From assembly GCA_016200895.1 (NCBI GenBank), contig JACQDX010000048.1:1-64000 (forward strand): a stretch of DNA of 64,000 nt. The letters are read 5' to 3'. The notes under the pieces are model-generated. The model saw nothing but the letters and a program-made list of their open reading frames with translations, did not search any database and was not told the origin of the DNA. The first letter of the stretch is position 1. Every line of letters begins with the position of its first letter. The DNA is from Burkholderiales bacterium. Lineage in GTDB: Bacteria; Pseudomonadota; Gammaproteobacteria; Burkholderiales; Burkholderiaceae_D. This document shows positions 1-9,627 of this stretch, piece after piece. A program made the translations under genes and the position numbers.

Positions 1-297
1 CCGGCTGATAAATTGAGGGTCGCAAAAAATTATCACGATTCAATCCGGATGAAAGTGTCCAAGCAGCATGCTTACCTCCATGTGTTCGTTGAAGACCAGA
101 TTGCCCATGGCGTGAGGCCTGTTATTCGAGCAATGGAGCGACTACAAAGCGGCGGCTTGGAGCGTCATGAGGCAATACACGCAGTTGCAGCTGTCTGTGC
201 CGCGCATTGGCAAAGAGTATCGCTTTCCTCAACTGAAACAGATCAATCAGCAGCTCAATTACGCCTCAATTCTGAGCTTGATTCCTTACATCGATGA
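1..297 (+). CDS. 3' part of a small protein, DUF1841-like (partial)
   Basis: The frame is open to the left edge, so the true start lies outside the window. The visible 98 codons contain a His/Glu-rich helical pattern: LHVFVEDQIAHGVRP, then about twenty residues later RHEAIHAVAAV. This resembles the arrangement in DUF1841 proteins, small cytoplasmic proteins of unknown function. The family match is from memory of the pattern and is weak. The gene ends just before a 600-base gap that precedes pgk and points the same way as pgk. Confidence 0.5.
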   Translation, partial: PADKLRVAKNYHDSIRMKVSKQHAYLHVFVEDQIAHGVRPVIRAMERLQSGGLERHEAIHAVAAVCAAHWQRVSLSSTETDQSAAQLRLNSELDSLHR

Positions 298-906
298 CCC
301 ATGAAAGAGCCCTGGATTTTGTTTGCTCTGGCCCTTTATGTCGTTATTCCTGCGAAAAGCACACTGGATTGGTGTAGCAATCATGTGGATGTAATGAAGC
401 GCAATAACTTCGACTGCAGCAATCCATTCAAGGCATATAAGTACACTCATGGCGTGTAACATGAAAAATTGATTAAAAAGACAATAAAAGCACGAACGTA
501 CCGTTTGCCTGCCGAGAATCGACGATTCCCAATGAAACTTGGCCAAAATCCCCCCAGCCCGAACAATTGCGCCAAATAAATGCAAATTTATTACCAATTC
601 CCACATTAAACTCGCAAAACCCGCGCAAAACCGTATGGTCTGCAAGCGGGCTTTGGTAAAATAGCGGGCTGGGGACTTTTGCAGTAATGGATTTATTTGG
701 ACTTATCCACAGGGCTTACACAAGATTGTTCCGGCCATGCACCAACATGGCGCAATAGCAGCTTTGTGTAAGTCTTGAAATATCCCGGCGTCGTGTTTTT
801 GTCAGGCTTTGTCATGTGCTGTCGTGCGCTATCATGGGCACCATCATGGTTCATGGCTGGCTGAGACAGGGGCGCCACCCTTCAACCTTGCCAACTCCAT
901 ATCACG
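298..906. other. Intergenic region upstream of pgk
   Basis: About 600 bases without a convincing gene. The reverse-strand frames here (286-645, 693-878) have no ribosome binding site and read like random translation. The region should hold the pgk promoter, but I could not pick out a convincing -35/-10 pair. No clear Shine-Dalgarno precedes the pgk ATG. Confidence 0.5.
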
Positions 907-2100
907 ATGCAATTCAACCGACTCAGTGACCTGATCGCAGCCAACCAGCTCCAGGGCAAACGTGTTTTCATCCGCGCCGATTTGAACGTTCCCCAGGACG
1001 ATAACGGCAATATTACCGAAGATACCCGTATCCGTGCGTCTGTCCCGGCGATACAGCAGGCTTTGCAGGCAGGTGCTGCCGTGATGGTGACTTCGCACCT
1101 GGGTCGCCCTACGGAAGGTGAATTCAAGGCGGAAGACACACTGGCACCAGTTGCCAAGCGCTTGTCTGAATTGCTGGGCGTGAACGTAGAACTCAAGCAA
1201 AACTGGGTCGATGGTGTGGACGTAGCGCCAGGCCAGGTGGTCTTGCTGGAAAACTGCCGCGTCAACAAGGGCGAAAAGAAAAACGACGATGCACTGGCGC
1301 AAAAGATGGCTGCCCTGTGCGATGTGTATGTGAATGATGCCTTTGGCACTGCCCACCGTGCAGAAGCCACTACCCATGGTATCGCCAAGTTTGCCCCCGT
1401 TGCCTGCGCTGGCCCGCTGTTGTCTGCGGAGCTGGATGCGTTGGGCAAGGCGCTGGGGCACCCGGCCCGCCCACTGGTGGCGATTGTTGCTGGTTCCAAA
1501 GTATCGAGCAAACTGACTATTTTGAAATCGCTGGCAGACAAGGTCGATAACCTCATCGTCGGCGGTGGCATCGCCAACACCTTCATGCTGGCATCCGGCC
1601 TCAAGATCGGCAAGTCACTGGCCGAGGCTGACCTGGTAGAAGAAGCCAAAGCGATCATCGATATGATGGCCAAGCGCGGTGCGTCCGTGCCTATTCCTAC
1701 TGACGTTGTCTGCGCCAAAGAATTCTCGCCAACAGCAGTGGCAACCGTCAAGGCAGTAGCGGATGTGCAGGACGACGACATGATCCTCGACATCGGCCCG
1801 ACGACAGCAGCATTGCTGGCAGAGCAAATCAAGAAAGCCGGCACGATCGTCTGGAACGGCCCGGTAGGCGTGTTTGAATTTGACCAGTTCGGCAACGGCA
1901 CCAAGGTGCTGGCACAGGCGATTGCAGATTCGGCAGGCTTCTCCATCGCTGGCGGTGGCGATACCTTGGCCGCAATTGCCAAGTACAACATCGCTGACAA
2001 GGTAGGTTATATCTCAACAGGCGGCGGCGCTTTCCTGGAATTTTTGGAAGGCAAAACCCTGCCAGCAGTAGAAATTTTGTTGCAACGTGCAGTGAAATAA
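907..2100 (+). CDS. pgk: Phosphoglycerate kinase
   Basis: Transfers phosphate between 1,3-bisphosphoglycerate and ADP in cytoplasmic glycolysis/gluconeogenesis. The 397-residue length is normal for bacterial PGK. The N-terminal substrate-binding signature [10 protein letters not shown] is at about residues 20-29 and the TSHLGRP loop near residue 60. The C-terminal nucleotide domain has NGPVGVFE and the glycine-rich GGGDTLAAI stretch. It is followed by pyk and fba on the same strand, a glycolytic grouping typical of Burkholderiales. The gap to pyk is about 270 bases, so pyk may have its own promoter. Confidence 0.98.
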   Translation: MQFNRLSDLIAANQLQGKRVFIRADLNVPQDDNGNITEDTRIRASVPAIQQALQAGAAVMVTSHLGRPTEGEFKAEDTLAPVAKRLSELLGVNVELKQNWVDGVDVAPGQVVLLENCRVNKGEKKNDDALAQKMAALCDVYVNDAFGTAHRAEATTHGIAKFAPVACAGPLLSAELDALGKALGHPARPLVAIVAGSKVSSKLTILKSLADKVDNLIVGGGIANTFMLASGLKIGKSLAEADLVEEAKAIIDMMAKRGASVPIPTDVVCAKEFSPTAVATVKAVADVQDDDMILDIGPTTAALLAEQIKKAGTIVWNGPVGVFEFDQFGNGTKVLAQAIADSAGFSIAGGGDTLAAIAKYNIADKVGYISTGGGAFLEFLEGKTLPAVEILLQRAVK

Positions 2101-2369
2101 ATGCATTCATCTCAACGCAGAGACTTAGAGAAAATCTGAAGCGTAAAAAGCAAAATTTTCTGAGTTTCTTGTAGAGATTTTGAAGATATTAAATAAAACC
2201 AAATGTGCAGGCTCTGCATAAACGTAGCGAGCGGCACTAGTTTGACGAATGTAAACTGCGGAAGCGCAGTCGTACTTAAGTACGACAAGCATCGCAGGCT
2301 CAAAATTGTCAGCCTGGTGATGCAGTAGCTTAGGCAGTGCTTGCAATAAGAAAATTTTCAGGAGACCAG
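2101..2369. other. pgk-pyk intergenic region with an 18-bp perfect palindrome
   Basis: This 269-base spacer contains the self-complementary 18-mer GTCGTACTTAAGTACGAC at 2269-2286, flanked by AAGCGCA and AAGC. The flanks and the GTACGAC core match the dispersed hairpin family found elsewhere in the window (13031, 16856, 19566, 57431, 58149). It may be a derivative of that repeat rather than an operator. The pyk ribosome binding site (CAGGAGACCAG before ATG 2370) lies at the end. Confidence 0.6.
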
Positions 2370-3803
2370 ATGTCACGTGCCACCAAGATTGTTGCCACCA
2401 TAGGCCCAGCTTCCAATGACCTGCCTACGCTCAAGCGTATGATACAGGCCGGGGTGAATGTGGTGAGGTTGAATTTCTCGCATGGCAAGGCGCAGGATCA
2501 TATAGACCGGGCCACGATGGTGCGCCAGGCAGCAGCAGAGTGTGGCCGTGAAATCGCCATCATGGCCGATTTGCAAGGCCCTAAAATCCGTATCGGCAAG
2601 TTTGAAAATTCCCGCATTCAGTTGGAAAACGGTGACAAGTTCATCCTCGATGCCGACTGCACCATGGGTACGCAAGAGCGTGTCGGCCTTGATTACAAAG
2701 CACTGCCGCGCGATGTCAGGAATGGCGACCTGTTGTTGCTGAATGATGGCCTGATCGTACTGATCGTTGAAAAAGTCGTTGGCAATGAAATCCATACTGT
2801 CACCAAGATCGGTGGTGAGTTGTCCAACAACAAGGGCATCAATCGCCAGGGCGGTGGCCTGACAGCACCGGCACTGACTGGCAAGGACATGGAAGACATC
2901 AAGACAGCCATGTCTTTCCAGGCGGATTATGTGGCCGTATCTTTCCCAAAAAATGCGACTGACATGGAAATGGCAAGGCAACTCTCCAATATCGCGGGCG
3001 AGCCTTACAACCACAAACCCATGATGATCGCCAAGATAGAACGTGCAGAAGCGATTCCTCTGCTGCAAGAGATATTGGATGCATCTGACGGCATCATGGT
3101 GGCCCGTGGAGACCTGGCGGTGGAAGTTGGCAATGCTGCCGTGCCAGCCCTGCAAAAACGCATGATCAAGATGGCGCGTGCTTCCAACAAGGTGGCCATT
3201 ACTGCCACCCAGATGATGGAATCCATGATCGTCAATGCCGTGCCTACCCGTGCTGAAGTGTCAGATGTGGCCAATGCGGTGCTCGATGGCACAGATGCCG
3301 TCATGACCTCGGCAGAAACTGCCTCTGGAAAATACCCGATAGAAACTGTGGAAGCAATGTCAGCCATTTGTCTGGAAGCTGAAAAATTCCAGGAAAACAA
3401 GCTCGATGCTGACTTCCTCAACATGACTTTTACCCGTATCGACCAGTCCATCGCTTATGGCGCGCTGTTCACAGCCCATCACCTGGGCGTGAAAGCCATC
3501 GTGGCCCTGACTGAATCGGGTTCAACTGCCTTGTGGATGAGCCGTCACAGTGTCGATGTGCCACTGTTTGCATTGACCCCTAGTGTGGCAACCCAGCGCA
3601 AGGCAGCGCTATACCGCAATGTCCAGACCTTCAACCTGCCATATTCGTCTGACCGCGAAGTGGTGTTGAAATCTGCTGAAACTGTCTTGCTCAAAAATGA
3701 TGTCGTCGTCAAAGGCGACATGATCGTCGTCACCTGGGGTGAACCCATGGGGCAGGTGGGCGGCACCAATGCAATGAAAATTGTCAGGGTAGGCGATAAC
3801 TGA
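2370..3803 (+). CDS. pyk: Pyruvate kinase
   Basis: Converts phosphoenolpyruvate and ADP to pyruvate and ATP, the last step of glycolysis. The start at 2370 is preferred because it follows AGGAG at the right distance and gives the family N-terminus MSRATKIVATIGPAS. The upstream TTG at 2337 adds eleven unrelated residues. Visible motifs are VVRLNFSHG (near residue 30), ADLQGPKIRIG and the active-site stretch MIAKIERAEAI followed by GIMVARGDLAVE. The allosteric C-terminal domain is present, giving 477 residues, normal for the family. A hairpin with a T-run follows directly. Confidence 0.97.
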   Translation: MSRATKIVATIGPASNDLPTLKRMIQAGVNVVRLNFSHGKAQDHIDRATMVRQAAAECGREIAIMADLQGPKIRIGKFENSRIQLENGDKFILDADCTMGTQERVGLDYKALPRDVRNGDLLLLNDGLIVLIVEKVVGNEIHTVTKIGGELSNNKGINRQGGGLTAPALTGKDMEDIKTAMSFQADYVAVSFPKNATDMEMARQLSNIAGEPYNHKPMMIAKIERAEAIPLLQEILDASDGIMVARGDLAVEVGNAAVPALQKRMIKMARASNKVAITATQMMESMIVNAVPTRAEVSDVANAVLDGTDAVMTSAETASGKYPIETVEAMSAICLEAEKFQENKLDADFLNMTFTRIDQSIAYGALFTAHHLGVKAIVALTESGSTALWMSRHSVDVPLFALTPSVATQRKAALYRNVQTFNLPYSSDREVVLKSAETVLLKNDVVVKGDMIVVTWGEPMGQVGGTNAMKIVRVGDN

Positions 3804-3805
3804 GC

Positions 3806-3841
3806 GCCGCTTCAGTATGAAAGTGCGGCAAAGATTTTTTT
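3806..3841 (+). terminator. Putative intrinsic terminator after pyk
   Basis: Stem GCCGC (3806-3810) pairs with GCGGC (3825-3829), with an additional TTC/GAA pairing inside, followed by AAGATTTTTTTA. It lies between pyk and fba and would separate them, at least in part. Confidence 0.55.
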
Positions 3842-3863
3842 ATAAAGCAATCTGGAGTTAATT

Positions 3864-4928
3864 ATGCCACTCGTATCCATGCGTCAATTGCTGGACCACG
3901 CCGCCGAAAACGGTTACGGTCTGCCAGCTTTCAACGTCAACAACCTGGAGCAAGTCACCGCCATCATGCAGGCCGCCGATGAAGTTGGTGCGCCTGTCAT
4001 CATGCAAGCTTCGGCTGGTGCCCGCAAATATGCTGGCGAAGCATTCTTGCGTCATTTGATTGAAGCTGCGGTAGAAGCTTATCCGCACATCCCTGTCGTC
4101 ATGCATCAGGACCATGGCCAGTCGCCAGCGGTTTGCATGGCCGCTATCAAATCCGGTTTCACCTCGGTGATGATGGATGGTTCATTGATGGAAGATGGCA
4201 AGAGCGTCGCCAGCTATGAATACAATGTCGAAGTATCGCGTGAAGTGGTCAAGTTTGCCCACTCCATCGGTGTCACGGTAGAAGCAGAACTGGGCGTGCT
4301 CGGTTCTCTGGAAACCATGATGGGCGACAAGGAAGACGGCCACGGTGCCGACGGCAAGATGACGCGCGAACAATTGCTCACCGACGTGCAGCAAGCGGCT
4401 GACTTCGTCAAGCAAACCCAGTGCGATGCATTGGCGATTGCCATCGGTACATCCCACGGTGCCTACAAATTCTCACGCAAACCTACTGGCGACATCCTGG
4501 CAATCGATCGCATCAAGGAAATCCATCAACGCATCCCCAACACCCATCTGGTGATGCACGGTTCTTCTTCCGTACCGCAAGAGTTGCTGGATGAAATCCG
4601 CCAGTTCGGTGGCGACATGAAAGAAACCTACGGCGTGCCGGTTGAAGAAATCGTCATCGGCATCCAGAACGGCGTGCGCAAGATCAATATCGACACTGAC
4701 ATCCGTCTGGCAATGACAGGCGCGATCCGTCGCTATATGTTTGAAAACCCATCCAAGTTTGATCCACGTGATTATTTGAAACCAGCGCGTGAAGCAGCGA
4801 AACTGGTGTGCAAGGCACGTTACCTGTCTTTCGGTTGCGAAGGCCAGGCAGGCAAGATCAAGCCTATGGCTTTGGAAAAAGTGGCTGAGCAGTACAAGAA
4901 GGGCGCTTTGTCGCAGATCGTAAATTAA
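3864..4928 (+). CDS. fba: Class II fructose-bisphosphate aldolase
   Basis: Zinc-dependent aldolase cleaving fructose-1,6-bisphosphate to dihydroxyacetone phosphate and glyceraldehyde-3-phosphate. The protein is 354 residues, the length of the CbbA-type class IIB enzymes. The catalytic Asp and zinc ligand are in VVMHQDHG (D83, H84). A second region has [12 protein letters not shown], and the later HGSSSVP and NIDTDIR motifs bind zinc and phosphate. The ribosome binding site is TGGAG, nine bases before the ATG. It is placed with pgk and pyk, as in other Burkholderiales. Confidence 0.97.
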   Translation: MPLVSMRQLLDHAAENGYGLPAFNVNNLEQVTAIMQAADEVGAPVIMQASAGARKYAGEAFLRHLIEAAVEAYPHIPVVMHQDHGQSPAVCMAAIKSGFTSVMMDGSLMEDGKSVASYEYNVEVSREVVKFAHSIGVTVEAELGVLGSLETMMGDKEDGHGADGKMTREQLLTDVQQAADFVKQTQCDALAIAIGTSHGAYKFSRKPTGDILAIDRIKEIHQRIPNTHLVMHGSSSVPQELLDEIRQFGGDMKETYGVPVEEIVIGIQNGVRKINIDTDIRLAMTGAIRRYMFENPSKFDPRDYLKPAREAAKLVCKARYLSFGCEGQAGKIKPMALEKVAEQYKKGALSQIVN

Positions 4929-4950
4929 GAGATAAGTAAGTTTGTTTCCT

Positions 4951-4972
4951 CATTCCGGTGCGAGCCGGAGTG
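4951..4972. terminator. Hairpin after fba, possible terminator
   Basis: CATTCCGG pairs with CCGGAGTG (one G-U pair) around the hexaloop TGCGAG. There is no T-run afterwards, so intrinsic termination is doubtful. It separates the glycolytic genes from the purine genes. Confidence 0.35.
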
Positions 4973-5096
4973 GGGAAGTTCAGGGTTTAGACAAAATTGG
5001 TGGTGTTCGGGTATTCGTAGGTTGGACTACAAAATCGCGCCAAGCCACCAACAATTTTGTGTAAACCCTATCCAGATCGAAATAAAGAAATCCCTC

Positions 5097-5993
5097 ATGA
5101 CTACGCAAATCAATTCCACTCTTCATTCCCTGCCTTTGCTGGGCCGTGGCAAGGTACGTGACAACTACGCTGTCGGCGACGACAAGCTGCTCATCGTCAC
5201 CAGTGACCGCTTGTCCGCATTCGATGTCATCATGAATGAACCCATCCCTGACAAAGGCCGTGTGTTGAACCAGATGGCAAATTTCTGGTTCGAAAAACTG
5301 GGCCACATCGTGCCTAATCACCTGACAGGCATCGCACCAGAATCCGTGGTCGCAGCAGACGAAGTCGCGCAAGTCAAAGGCCGTGCCGTTGTCGCCAAAC
5401 GCCTGAAACCCATCATGGTAGAGGCCGTGGTACGTGGCTATATCATCGGCTCTGGCTGGAAAGATTATCAAGAGACTGGCGCAATCTGCGGCATACAATT
5501 GCCAGCAGGCTTGCCACAGGCTGCCAAGTTGCCAGCCCCTATCTTCACCCCGGCTGCCAAGGCAGAAATGGGCGAGCATGATGAAAACATCAGCTATGCA
5601 GAAACTGAGCAACGCATAGGCGCAGAACTGGCCGCCAAGATCCGCGACATCAGCATACAGCTCTATACCGAAGCCGCAGAATACGCCGCCACCCGTGGCA
5701 TCATCATCGCCGACACCAAGTTTGAATTTGGCCTCGATGACAACGGTGTCCTACATTTGATGGATGAAGTATTGACGGCAGACTCTTCCCGCTTCTGGCC
5801 TGCTGACTCGTATGCTACCGGCATTTCACCACCATCTTTTGACAAACAGTTCGTGCGTGATTATCTGGAAACCATCACCAGCTGGAAAAAGACCGCACCA
5901 GCGCCAGCCCTGCCGGATGAAGTCGTGCAAAAAACCGCCACCAAATACCGCGAGGCACTGGAACGCCTGACTGGCGAAAGCCTGAAGGACTGA
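5097..5993 (+). CDS. purC: Phosphoribosylaminoimidazole-succinocarboxamide synthase (SAICAR synthase)
   Basis: Joins CAIR and aspartate in purine synthesis, using ATP. The start at 5097 gives [20 protein letters not shown] and 298 residues, the usual length of the proteobacterial long form. An upstream ATG at 5022 would add 25 atypical residues. Visible are the substrate loop [20 protein letters not shown], the [13 protein letters not shown] motif and the metal/ATP-site stretch IADTKFEFG. The last base of its stop codon is the first base of the purE ATG, so the two are translationally coupled. Confidence 0.96.
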   Translation: MTTQINSTLHSLPLLGRGKVRDNYAVGDDKLLIVTSDRLSAFDVIMNEPIPDKGRVLNQMANFWFEKLGHIVPNHLTGIAPESVVAADEVAQVKGRAVVAKRLKPIMVEAVVRGYIIGSGWKDYQETGAICGIQLPAGLPQAAKLPAPIFTPAAKAEMGEHDENISYAETEQRIGAELAAKIRDISIQLYTEAAEYAATRGIIIADTKFEFGLDDNGVLHLMDEVLTADSSRFWPADSYATGISPPSFDKQFVRDYLETITSWKKTAPAPALPDEVVQKTATKYREALERLTGESLKD

Positions 5994-6493
5994 TGATGAC
6001 TACAACGGATAAAATTGTCGTCGGCGTCGTCATGGGTTCCTCCTCAGACTGGGACGTCATGCAAAACGCCATCGCCATCCTCAAGGAATTTGGCATAGGC
6101 TTTGAAGCCAAAGTCGTCTCTGCCCACCGCATGCCGGATGAAATGTTCACGTACGCAGAAACCGCCCGCGAGCGCGGCCTGCGCGCCATCATCGCCGGTG
6201 CTGGCGGTGCAGCCCACCTGCCAGGCATGATCGCTGCCAAGACCATCGTGCCAGTATTGGGTGTGCCCGTGCCATCCAAATACCTGCGCGGCGAAGACTC
6301 GTTGCTGTCCATCGTGCAAATGCCCAAGGGCATACCGGTGGCGACATTTGCGATAGGCGAGGCAGGCGCAGCAAACGCCGCCCTGGCCGCGATTGCGATG
6401 CTGGCGACGACCGATGATGCTTTGGCCGCTCGATTGATCGAGTTCCGCGAAAAGCAAACGCAAGTTGCACGCGATATGGTGTTGCCGGTTTGA
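5993..6493 (+). CDS. purE: N5-carboxyaminoimidazole ribonucleotide mutase
   Basis: Class I PurE rearranges N5-CAIR to CAIR, the step before PurC and after PurK. The family signature GSSSDWDVM is at about residues 15-23. The second conserved loop [11 protein letters not shown] is followed by [12 protein letters not shown]. The length (166 residues) is normal. Two adjacent ATGs (5993 and 5996) are equally possible starts. Overlap with purC indicates one operon. The gene for its partner PurK follows, separated by a large inverted repeat. Confidence 0.96.
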   Translation: MMTTTDKIVVGVVMGSSSDWDVMQNAIAILKEFGIGFEAKVVSAHRMPDEMFTYAETARERGLRAIIAGAGGAAHLPGMIAAKTIVPVLGVPVPSKYLRGEDSLLSIVQMPKGIPVATFAIGEAGAANAALAAIAMLATTDDALAARLIEFREKQTQVARDMVLPV

Positions 6494-6516
6494 GAGTATG
6501 TAGGTTGGATTAATAT

Positions 6517-6649
6517 CGTAGGTTGGGCCAGGCCCCGCTGGGCTACGCTTCACCAGCCCAACACTGGGCCTCAACAAACGTATACGTTATTTAAGCGCCC
6601 AGTGTTGGGCTGATAAGGCGTAGCCTCGCGAGGCCCGGCCCAACCTACG
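6517..6649. repeat. Large imperfect inverted repeat between purE and purK
   Basis: The outer ends are CGTAGGTTGGGCC (6517 on) and GGCCCAACCTACG (ending 6649). The inner ends are CCAGCCCAACACTGGGC and GCCCAGTGTTGGGCTG. The arms are about 53 bases, and the centre contains the 12-bp palindrome AACGTATACGTT. Fragments of the same outer sequence (GTAGGTTGG) occur just upstream at 6500 and at about 5016. It looks like a dispersed palindromic element and would form a strong hairpin in the pur transcript. Confidence 0.75.
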
Positions 6650-6776
6650 CTCTGGCCCAACCCGCAAGCCCGGTGTTTAACGCGAGCAAACAAGCTTCAA
6701 TTTACCCAAACACCCGTACCACCTTTGCTTTGTCCCACCCGGCAAAAACAAGCCAAGTTTGAAAACATTCACTACC

Positions 6777-7988
6777 ATGAACAATCAACCACAGCCACGC
6801 CAGCCATTGTTACCCAACACCTCCGCCAGTTGCCTCGGCATCATGGGTGGAGGCCAACTGGGCCGCATGTTTATCCAGGCTGCGCAAGCCATGGGTTACC
6901 AGGTGGCCGTGCTGGAACCTGAAGCAGGCTGCCCGGCAGCGCAAGTAACAGGCCAGCATATCCAGGCAGGCTATGAAAACCACCCTGGCCTGATGGCGCT
7001 GGCCAAGCTCAGCAAAGCCGTCACTACAGAATTTGAAAACGTCCCGGCAGAAAGTTTGAAGCTGCTGGCGCAAACCAGTTTCGTCGCTCCGGCTGCTGCC
7101 TGCGTCTCCATCGCGCAAGACCGCATCGCAGAAAAAAACTTCTTCACCCGCTGTGGCATGACGACTGGCGTCTACCCGGCACCGCATCTGGCCATCAATA
7201 GCCAGGACGACGTCGCCAAAGCCAGTGATGACCTCTTGCCTGGCATCTTGAAAACCGTACGCATGGGTTATGACGGCAAAGGCCAGGCCCGCGTGCGTGA
7301 CCGTGCCGAACTCGCCGCTGCCTTCGCTGGCATGAACGGCCAGGTCTGCGTACTCGAAAAAATGCTGCCGCTGGCCTATGAAGTGTCTGTCCTCGTCGCC
7401 CGTGGTGTCGATGGTGAAGCTGTTGTGTATCCCATTGCAGAAAACGTCCACCGCGACGGCATCCTGTTCACCACCATTGCCCCCAGCACCCATGTGTCAG
7501 CAGATGTCGCCAGCAAGGCGCAAGCTGCGGCCCTGCACATCATTGCAGAAATGGGTTATGTTGGCGTGCTGTGCATAGAGTTTTTTGTACTCAAGGATGG
7601 CAGCCTGGTCGTCAATGAAATGGCACCACGCCCGCACAATAGCGGCCATTACACGATCGATGCCTGCATCACCAGCCAGTTCCAGCAACAGGTCAGGGCG
7701 CTGGCACAATTGCCGCTGGGCGATGTGCGCCAGCATTCGCCAGCCGCCATGCTCAATATCCTTGGTGATGTCTGGTATGAAGGCGACACCGACACCATGC
7801 GCGAACCAGCGTGGGACAAAGTGCTGGCCATCCCTGGCGCCCACCTGCATCTGTACGGCAAGGCAGAAGCCCGCCGCGCCCGCAAGATGGGCCACATCAC
7901 CTTCGTTTCGCCGACGATGGCAGAGGCACAGGGCAACCTCGGCAAAGCCTGCGCCATCCTTGGCATAGCAGCACCGGAGTCGGCATGA
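6777..7988 (+). CDS. purK: 5-(carboxyamino)imidazole ribonucleotide synthase
   Basis: ATP-grasp enzyme that carboxylates AIR to N5-CAIR with ATP and bicarbonate, feeding PurE. The ATG at 6777 gives 403 residues, with the nucleotide-fold signature GIMGGGQLGRMFIQAA after about 20 residues. A TTG at 6759 is an alternative start. Other visible features are TEFENVP, KTVRMGYDGKGQ (ATP-grasp loop), EKMLPLAYEVSVLVAR and NEMAPRPHNSGHYT near the metal site. The stop codon overlaps the next ATG by four bases (ATGA at 7985-7988). Confidence 0.96.
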   Translation: MNNQPQPRQPLLPNTSASCLGIMGGGQLGRMFIQAAQAMGYQVAVLEPEAGCPAAQVTGQHIQAGYENHPGLMALAKLSKAVTTEFENVPAESLKLLAQTSFVAPAAACVSIAQDRIAEKNFFTRCGMTTGVYPAPHLAINSQDDVAKASDDLLPGILKTVRMGYDGKGQARVRDRAELAAAFAGMNGQVCVLEKMLPLAYEVSVLVARGVDGEAVVYPIAENVHRDGILFTTIAPSTHVSADVASKAQAAALHIIAEMGYVGVLCIEFFVLKDGSLVVNEMAPRPHNSGHYTIDACITSQFQQQVRALAQLPLGDVRQHSPAAMLNILGDVWYEGDTDTMREPAWDKVLAIPGAHLHLYGKAEARRARKMGHITFVSPTMAEAQGNLGKACAILGIAAPESA

Positions 7989-9025
7989 AGTCGCAAGCCA
8001 GTACGCCTGAGGCAATCGGACAAGCAGCGCAAGCACTGGAGAGCGGCCAGCTAGTCGCCTTCCCGACCGAGACCGTTTATGGCCTGGGTGCAGATGCAGA
8101 AAACCCCGCCGCCGTTGCCAACATCTACGCCGCCAAGGGCAGGCCATCGAATCATCCGGTCATCGTCCACGTCGCCCCCGGCGCAGACATCAGCTACTGG
8201 GCCAAGGACATCCCGGCAGAAGCGCACAAGCTCATCGCCGCCTTCTGGCCCGGCCCGCTGACCCTGATTTTGAAACGTGCTGACCATATCCCCGATGCTG
8301 TATCAGGCGGGCAAGGCACTGTCGGCATACGCTGCCCATCGCACCCTGTAGCACAAGAACTCTTGCGTGCCTTCAAAGGCGGCAAGGGCGGTGTGGCTGC
8401 ACCATCGGCCAATAAATTCGGCCACGTCAGCCCGACAATGGCCGCGCATGTCGAAGAAGAATTCGAACAAGAGATACAACCCGGCGGCCTCATCGCCAGC
8501 ATACTCGACGGTGGCCAAAGTGATGTCGGCATAGAATCAACCATCGTTGACCTCAGCCGCCTCGCCACCCACGGCCCTGTGCTACTGCGCCCCGGCCACA
8601 TCACCGTCGCCCAAATGGCTGCTGTGCTGGGAGTTACACCTGCCGCACCAGATGCCGCAGCCCCGCGCGCATCCGGCACGCTGGACGCCCATTACGCACC
8701 TCACACACCAGTGATTTTGGTAGAAGCCGCAGAACTCGACGATACCGTCAACCGCCTGCACGCCAAAAACAAAAAACTCGCCCTCATGAGCTACCAGGCC
8801 CACCCAGCCATCCACGCAGAAGCCTGGCGCCACCTGCCCGCCGACCCGGTAGGTTACGCCCATGACCTCTATGCAGGTTTGCGTGAACTCGATCATGCAA
8901 ATGCAGATTTGATTTTGGTAGAAGCCCTGCCGCAAGACAAAGACTGGCAGGGCGTGAATGACCGTTTGCGCAGGGCAGCATTTGATTCGCGTGATATTTT
9001 GAAAGCTTTGCTTGACAATGACTGA
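7985..9025 (+). CDS. L-threonylcarbamoyladenylate synthase, Sua5 type
   Basis: Makes threonylcarbamoyl-AMP for the t6A37 modification of ANN-decoding tRNAs. The N-terminal YrdC domain (residues about 12-205) has FPTETVYGLGADA and the KGRPSNHP motif that binds threonine and ATP. It continues into a C-terminal Sua5 domain (ASGTLDAHYAPHTPVILV onward), so this is the long Sua5 form (346 residues), not short TsaC. The ATGA overlap with purK implies coupled translation. Longer upstream starts in this frame lie inside purK and are rejected. Confidence 0.94.
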   Translation: MKSQASTPEAIGQAAQALESGQLVAFPTETVYGLGADAENPAAVANIYAAKGRPSNHPVIVHVAPGADISYWAKDIPAEAHKLIAAFWPGPLTLILKRADHIPDAVSGGQGTVGIRCPSHPVAQELLRAFKGGKGGVAAPSANKFGHVSPTMAAHVEEEFEQEIQPGGLIASILDGGQSDVGIESTIVDLSRLATHGPVLLRPGHITVAQMAAVLGVTPAAPDAAAPRASGTLDAHYAPHTPVILVEAAELDDTVNRLHAKNKKLALMSYQAHPAIHAEAWRHLPADPVGYAHDLYAGLRELDHANADLILVEALPQDKDWQGVNDRLRRAAFDSRDILKALLDND

Positions 9026-9536
9026 TCAGAACAAAGCCAGTCAGCTAGTCCAGGAGGGTTTGGCCCTGTGGGGAAAAGACGAGCTGGAATTGGCCGCACA
9101 AAAAACAGAAGAAGCAATCGCCCTTGCCGATAAAGGCAGTTGGGCTGTGCCTGACTATCATGGTCAACTGGCGGGCATTTATGCGCAGGCGGGCCAGAAC
9201 GACAAAGCCAGAATCCACTACGAGCAAGCGCTATGCCTTCAATTGCAGGCTGGTGAAATCGAGGGCGGTATCACCATCATCACCAGCAGATATTTCCTGT
9301 CTATGCATTTACTGGAAATGAATCTCGCAAACGAAGCCCTGGATGCGCTACAGCCTGCTTTGCAAGCCGCTCCTACTCACTGGTTGAATTGCAATGGACA
9401 TGCCCACATCTTGCACTCATTGGGCAGATGTGCAGAGGCAAAACAGGCTGCGCAATTGGCCATTGAACATGCACCTTCGGTGGAAAAGGCTGAGCAATTG
9501 GCGGAGAATCTGAAAGCAGTGCTTTCTGAGGTCTGA
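9018..9536 (+). CDS. Tetratricopeptide-repeat protein of unknown function
   Basis: A 172-residue soluble protein built of helical pairs. ALWGKDELELAAQKTEEAIAL and AGIYAQAGQNDKARIHYEQA fit the TPR pattern, with at least one further degenerate repeat ending LHSLGRCAEAKQAAQLAIEH. There is no signal peptide. It starts at ATG 9018, eight bases inside the 3' end of the sua5 gene, so it ends the purine operon by translational coupling. The partner protein is unknown. Confidence 0.75.
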   Translation: MTDQNKASQLVQEGLALWGKDELELAAQKTEEAIALADKGSWAVPDYHGQLAGIYAQAGQNDKARIHYEQALCLQLQAGEIEGGITIITSRYFLSMHLLEMNLANEALDALQPALQAAPTHWLNCNGHAHILHSLGRCAEAKQAAQLAIEHAPSVEKAEQLAENLKAVLSEV

Positions 9537-9627
9537 ACTTCAAAGCAAATAATCAGCGTCTAGGTAGACACACAGTTATTCTGGGATTACTAGCGGTTGT
9601 CAGTTCGCAAAATAAAATAGGAATCGT

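Noticed and set aside
882-2000. Minus-strand frame of 372 codons opposite pgk
   Set aside because: It is fully antisense to the confident pgk gene, lacks a ribosome binding site and reads as the codon-shadow of a GC-rich gene.
5022-5096. Longer purC start at 5022
   Set aside because: The added 25 residues are unlike purC, and the ATG at 5097 gives the normal family N-terminus.
7811-7984. Long upstream extension of the Sua5 gene
   Set aside because: It lies inside purK in another frame. The coupled ATG at 7985 gives the normal YrdC N-terminus.
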